A stretch of 64,000 nucleotides of DNA, taken from the NCBI RefSeq assembly GCF_947489565.1, contig NZ_CANLEA010000006.1, positions 124,001-188,000 on the forward strand, given 5' to 3'. Positions 62,086 through 64,000 of the stretch are shown piece by piece. The notes beneath the pieces are model-generated. The model had not been told where the DNA came from. It did not search any database and saw nothing but the letters and a program-made list of their open reading frames with translations. Numbering within the stretch: position 1 is the stretch's first letter; each line of letters begins with the position of its first letter. This DNA comes from an uncultured Kordia sp. (GTDB taxonomy: Bacteria; Bacteroidota; Bacteroidia; Flavobacteriales; Flavobacteriaceae). A program made the position numbers and the translations under genes.

Positions 62086-63294
62086 ATGAGCTTAAAAAAT
62101 AAATTACACAATATAAAGGAGAAGTATAAAGGGAAAAAAATGGCGCCTGCATTCAATGCATTGCATACATTTTTATACTTACCTAACGAAACAACACACA
62201 ATGGAACGCATGTTAAGGCAGCAGATGACTTAAAGCGTACCATGAATACTGTGATTATGGCATTGGTTCCATGTTTAATTTTTGGAATCTTTAATGCAGG
62301 ATATCAACATTACTTAGCTACGGGAGCCATAGAAGCTTCTCACGGATTTTTGGGAGGTACATTTTGGACATTCGACAATCTAATTCACGGAGCATGGAAA
62401 GTATTGCCTTTGGTAATCGTTTCCTATGGTGTTGGTTTGGCTGTTGAATTCTTATTCGCAGTAATTAAAGGACATGAAGTAGAAGAAGGATACTTAGTAA
62501 CGGGAATGTTAGTTCCATTAATTGTTCCAATTGATATTCCATTATGGATGTTAGCAGTAGCCGTTATTTTCGGTGTTGTGATTGGAAAAGAAGTATTTGG
62601 AGGAACAGGAATGAATATCTTAAATCCAGCATTAACTATCAGAGCCTTTTTATTCTTCGCCTATCCAACTTGGATGTCAGGAGATAAGGTTTGGGTAAGT
62701 GAAGCTGTAGAAAGAGCAGGAACTGCAGATGCAATTTCAGGAGAAACCATCTTAGGAGCCTACGCGCAAAACAATACCTTGCCCGGAATAGATCAATGGG
62801 ATATGTTTTGGGGATTAATTCCAGGTTCTATTGGAGAGACTTCAAAATTCTTAATCATCATTGGAGCATTATTCTTAATCTTTACCAAAATTGGAAGTTG
62901 GAGAATTATGTTGAGTACTGTTATTGGTGCTTTGGTAATGGGATTAATATTCAACGGAGTGGTAAGTGCAGAAATTATTGGAGAATCTAGTAAATTTTAC
63001 GGATTAATGAATGTGCCGTTCTGGCAACACTTAATCATAGGAAGTGTACTATTTGGAGCTGTATATATGGCGACCGATCCAGTAACAGCAGCTCAAACAA
63101 ATAAAGGGAAATGGATTTACGGTTTCTTAATTGGTTTCATATCAATTATGATTCGTGTATTTAACCCAGCATATCCAGAAGGTGTATTCTTAGCTATTCT
63201 ATTAATGAATGTGTTTGCACCAACAATTGATCACTACGTGGTACAAGGAAATGTAAAGAAAAGAATGAAACGTCTAAAAGTAAAAACAGCTTAA
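62086..63294 (+). CDS. nqrB: Na+-translocating NADH:quinone reductase subunit B
   Basis: A 402-residue polytopic subunit that carries covalently bound FMN and riboflavin and forms part of the sodium channel. TM helices are visible from about 55 onward. Core signatures include GKEVFGGTGMNILNPALTIR (168-187) and VYMATDPVTAAQTNKGKWIY. The flavinylation site, normally SGAT, reads Ser218-Gly219-Glu220-Thr221 here. The acceptor Thr221 is kept but the Ala is Glu. The adjacent nqrC starts 3 bases after the stop. Confidence 0.96.
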   Translation: MSLKNKLHNIKEKYKGKKMAPAFNALHTFLYLPNETTHNGTHVKAADDLKRTMNTVIMALVPCLIFGIFNAGYQHYLATGAIEASHGFLGGTFWTFDNLIHGAWKVLPLVIVSYGVGLAVEFLFAVIKGHEVEEGYLVTGMLVPLIVPIDIPLWMLAVAVIFGVVIGKEVFGGTGMNILNPALTIRAFLFFAYPTWMSGDKVWVSEAVERAGTADAISGETILGAYAQNNTLPGIDQWDMFWGLIPGSIGETSKFLIIIGALFLIFTKIGSWRIMLSTVIGALVMGLIFNGVVSAEIIGESSKFYGLMNVPFWQHLIIGSVLFGAVYMATDPVTAAQTNKGKWIYGFLIGFISIMIRVFNPAYPEGVFLAILLMNVFAPTIDHYVVQGNVKKRMKRLKVKTA

Positions 63295-63296
63295 CG

Positions 63297-64000
63297 ATGG
63301 AAAAAAGAACAGATAAAAACTCGTACACCATCCTATTCGCTGTCGGAATGGTATTAGTAGTTGGTTCCTTATTAGCCTTTTTAGCAGGATTCCTAAAACC
63401 AACAATCGAAGAAAACAAACGTTTGGAAAAGCAGCAAAACATTTTGTACACCATGGGTGTAAACAACAATGAAGCTGGAAGTGCTGTTTTTGTTTCTACT
63501 GATGAAGCACCAGCATTATTTGAGAAATACATCACAAAACAACTTGTACTTGAAGTTGAAAATGGAGAAGTTACTTCAGAAGTAGGTAGAGAGGAATATA
63601 TCAAAACGAATGGTAAAGAGCCTTATTTGATAGATGTAAAAAAACAACAAACAAGAGCTAAAGCTGGGAAAGCTAGAAAACTGCCTTTGTTTATTGGAGA
63701 AAAAGAAGGAAAAACATTCTACATCGCACCAATTCGTGGAAAAGGACTTTGGGATGCTATATGGGGATATGTAGCGATGGATGAAAATATGGTAATTCAA
63801 GGAGTATACTTTGATCACAAAGGAGAAACTCCAGGGTTAGGAGCAAACATCAAGCAACGTTATTTCATGGATGACTTTACAGGAGAGTATTTGTTGAAAG
63901 AATCTGGGGAATTCGCAGGAATTACAGTTTCAAAATCAAATGCAGATCCTATCAATGAAGACAAGAAAGATTTCGAAATTGATGCAATAGCAGGAGCAAC
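63297..64000 (+). CDS. nqrC: Na+-translocating NADH:quinone reductase subunit C (partial)
   Basis: This gene begins at 63297 (MEKRTDKNSYTILFAVGMVL) and runs off the window after 234 codons. The N-terminal TM helix (about 11-33) anchors it, and the periplasmic part shows FYIAPIRGKGLWDAIWGYVA and GVYFDHKGETPGLGANIKQR, typical of NqrC and of FMN-binding domains. The visible sequence ends at DAIAGAT, in the FMN attachment motif. The threonine that carries FMN lies at or just past the edge, so it cannot be verified here. Confidence 0.95.
   Translation, partial: MEKRTDKNSYTILFAVGMVLVVGSLLAFLAGFLKPTIEENKRLEKQQNILYTMGVNNNEAGSAVFVSTDEAPALFEKYITKQLVLEVENGEVTSEVGREEYIKTNGKEPYLIDVKKQQTRAKAGKARKLPLFIGEKEGKTFYIAPIRGKGLWDAIWGYVAMDENMVIQGVYFDHKGETPGLGANIKQRYFMDDFTGEYLLKESGEFAGITVSKSNADPINEDKKDFEIDAIAGA

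Noticed and set aside
1-64000. tRNA genes, rRNA, CRISPR arrays, insertion sequences, prophage
   Set aside because: None was recognised on reading either strand; a tRNAscan or repeat-finder run would settle this.

Overview
The window looks like a chromosomal segment of a marine member of the Flavobacteriaceae (Bacteroidota). The evidence is the AT-rich sequence, a short (287 aa) primary sigma factor of the Bacteroidota type, repeated TAnnTTTG -7 promoter boxes just upstream of genes, several proteins with type IX secretion C-terminal sorting domains, PorT, a TamL-type lipoprotein of the BamA/TamA superfamily, and a Na+-translocating NADH:quinone reductase operon. A Kordia-like genus would fit, but the species cannot be fixed from sequence reading alone.

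Layout. 1-1.3 kb: an ECF sigma factor with a translationally coupled membrane protein. 1.5-5 kb: an arylsulfotransferase-like lipoprotein, an M90/MtfA-like zinc peptidase and a sensor-less LytS-type kinase. 5.1-10.7 kb: an exported operon with one T9SS cargo protein and three tandem paralogues made of leucine-rich repeats, calcium-binding thrombospondin type 3 repeats and a shared C-terminal module. 10.8-13.4 kb: rpe, rpoD and queE. 13.5-17.5 kb: the most unusual region, an apparent operon encoding an HMG-CoA reductase fused to an APH/choline-kinase-like domain, a CarS-like CDP-archaeol synthase homologue, a CDP-alcohol phosphatidyltransferase and a GtrA-like membrane protein. 17.7-21 kb: a membrane-anchored AraC regulator and a TPR hybrid histidine kinase. 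21.5-29.3 kb: small envelope proteins, pnp, rpsO, a lipoprotein, a RhiA-like protein, accD without its zinc-ribbon cysteines, and fbaA followed by a structured repeat element. 29.5-36.6 kb: a CPBP protease, a BatD-like protein, tamL, an SpoU methylase, porT and ubiE. 36.7-44 kb: trkA-trkH, small membrane proteins, an aminotransferase, a fatty acid desaturase and rsmG. 44-51 kb: a DUF6029 barrel, a TlpA-like thioredoxin, an Omp28-like lipoprotein, a small double-glycine (RiPP-like) precursor peptide and a T9SS-exported hydrolase-like protein. 51-60.6 kb: pruA, an NRDE protein and its overlapping partner, lipoproteins, two adjacent genes each broken by an in-frame TAG where Trp is expected, apaG and a DUF5103 protein. 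60.7-64 kb: nqrA, nqrB and the start of nqrC, cut by the window edge.

How the genes work together. Most of the region is core housekeeping: translation and RNA decay (rpsO-pnp), lipid and central carbon metabolism (accD, fbaA, rpe), potassium uptake (trkAH), menaquinone synthesis (ubiE) and sodium-coupled respiration (nqr). Envelope biogenesis runs through it (tamL, porT and several T9SS cargoes). The strongest candidate for an undescribed system is the 13.5-17.5 kb lipid cassette. It joins the committed enzyme of the mevalonate pathway, a kinase, a CTP-dependent lipid activator, a CDP-alcohol transferase and a possible lipid flippase, which suggests synthesis and transport of an isoprenoid-linked or otherwise unusual polar lipid. 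That function is inferred. No tRNA, rRNA, CRISPR array, transposase or phage gene was recognised.
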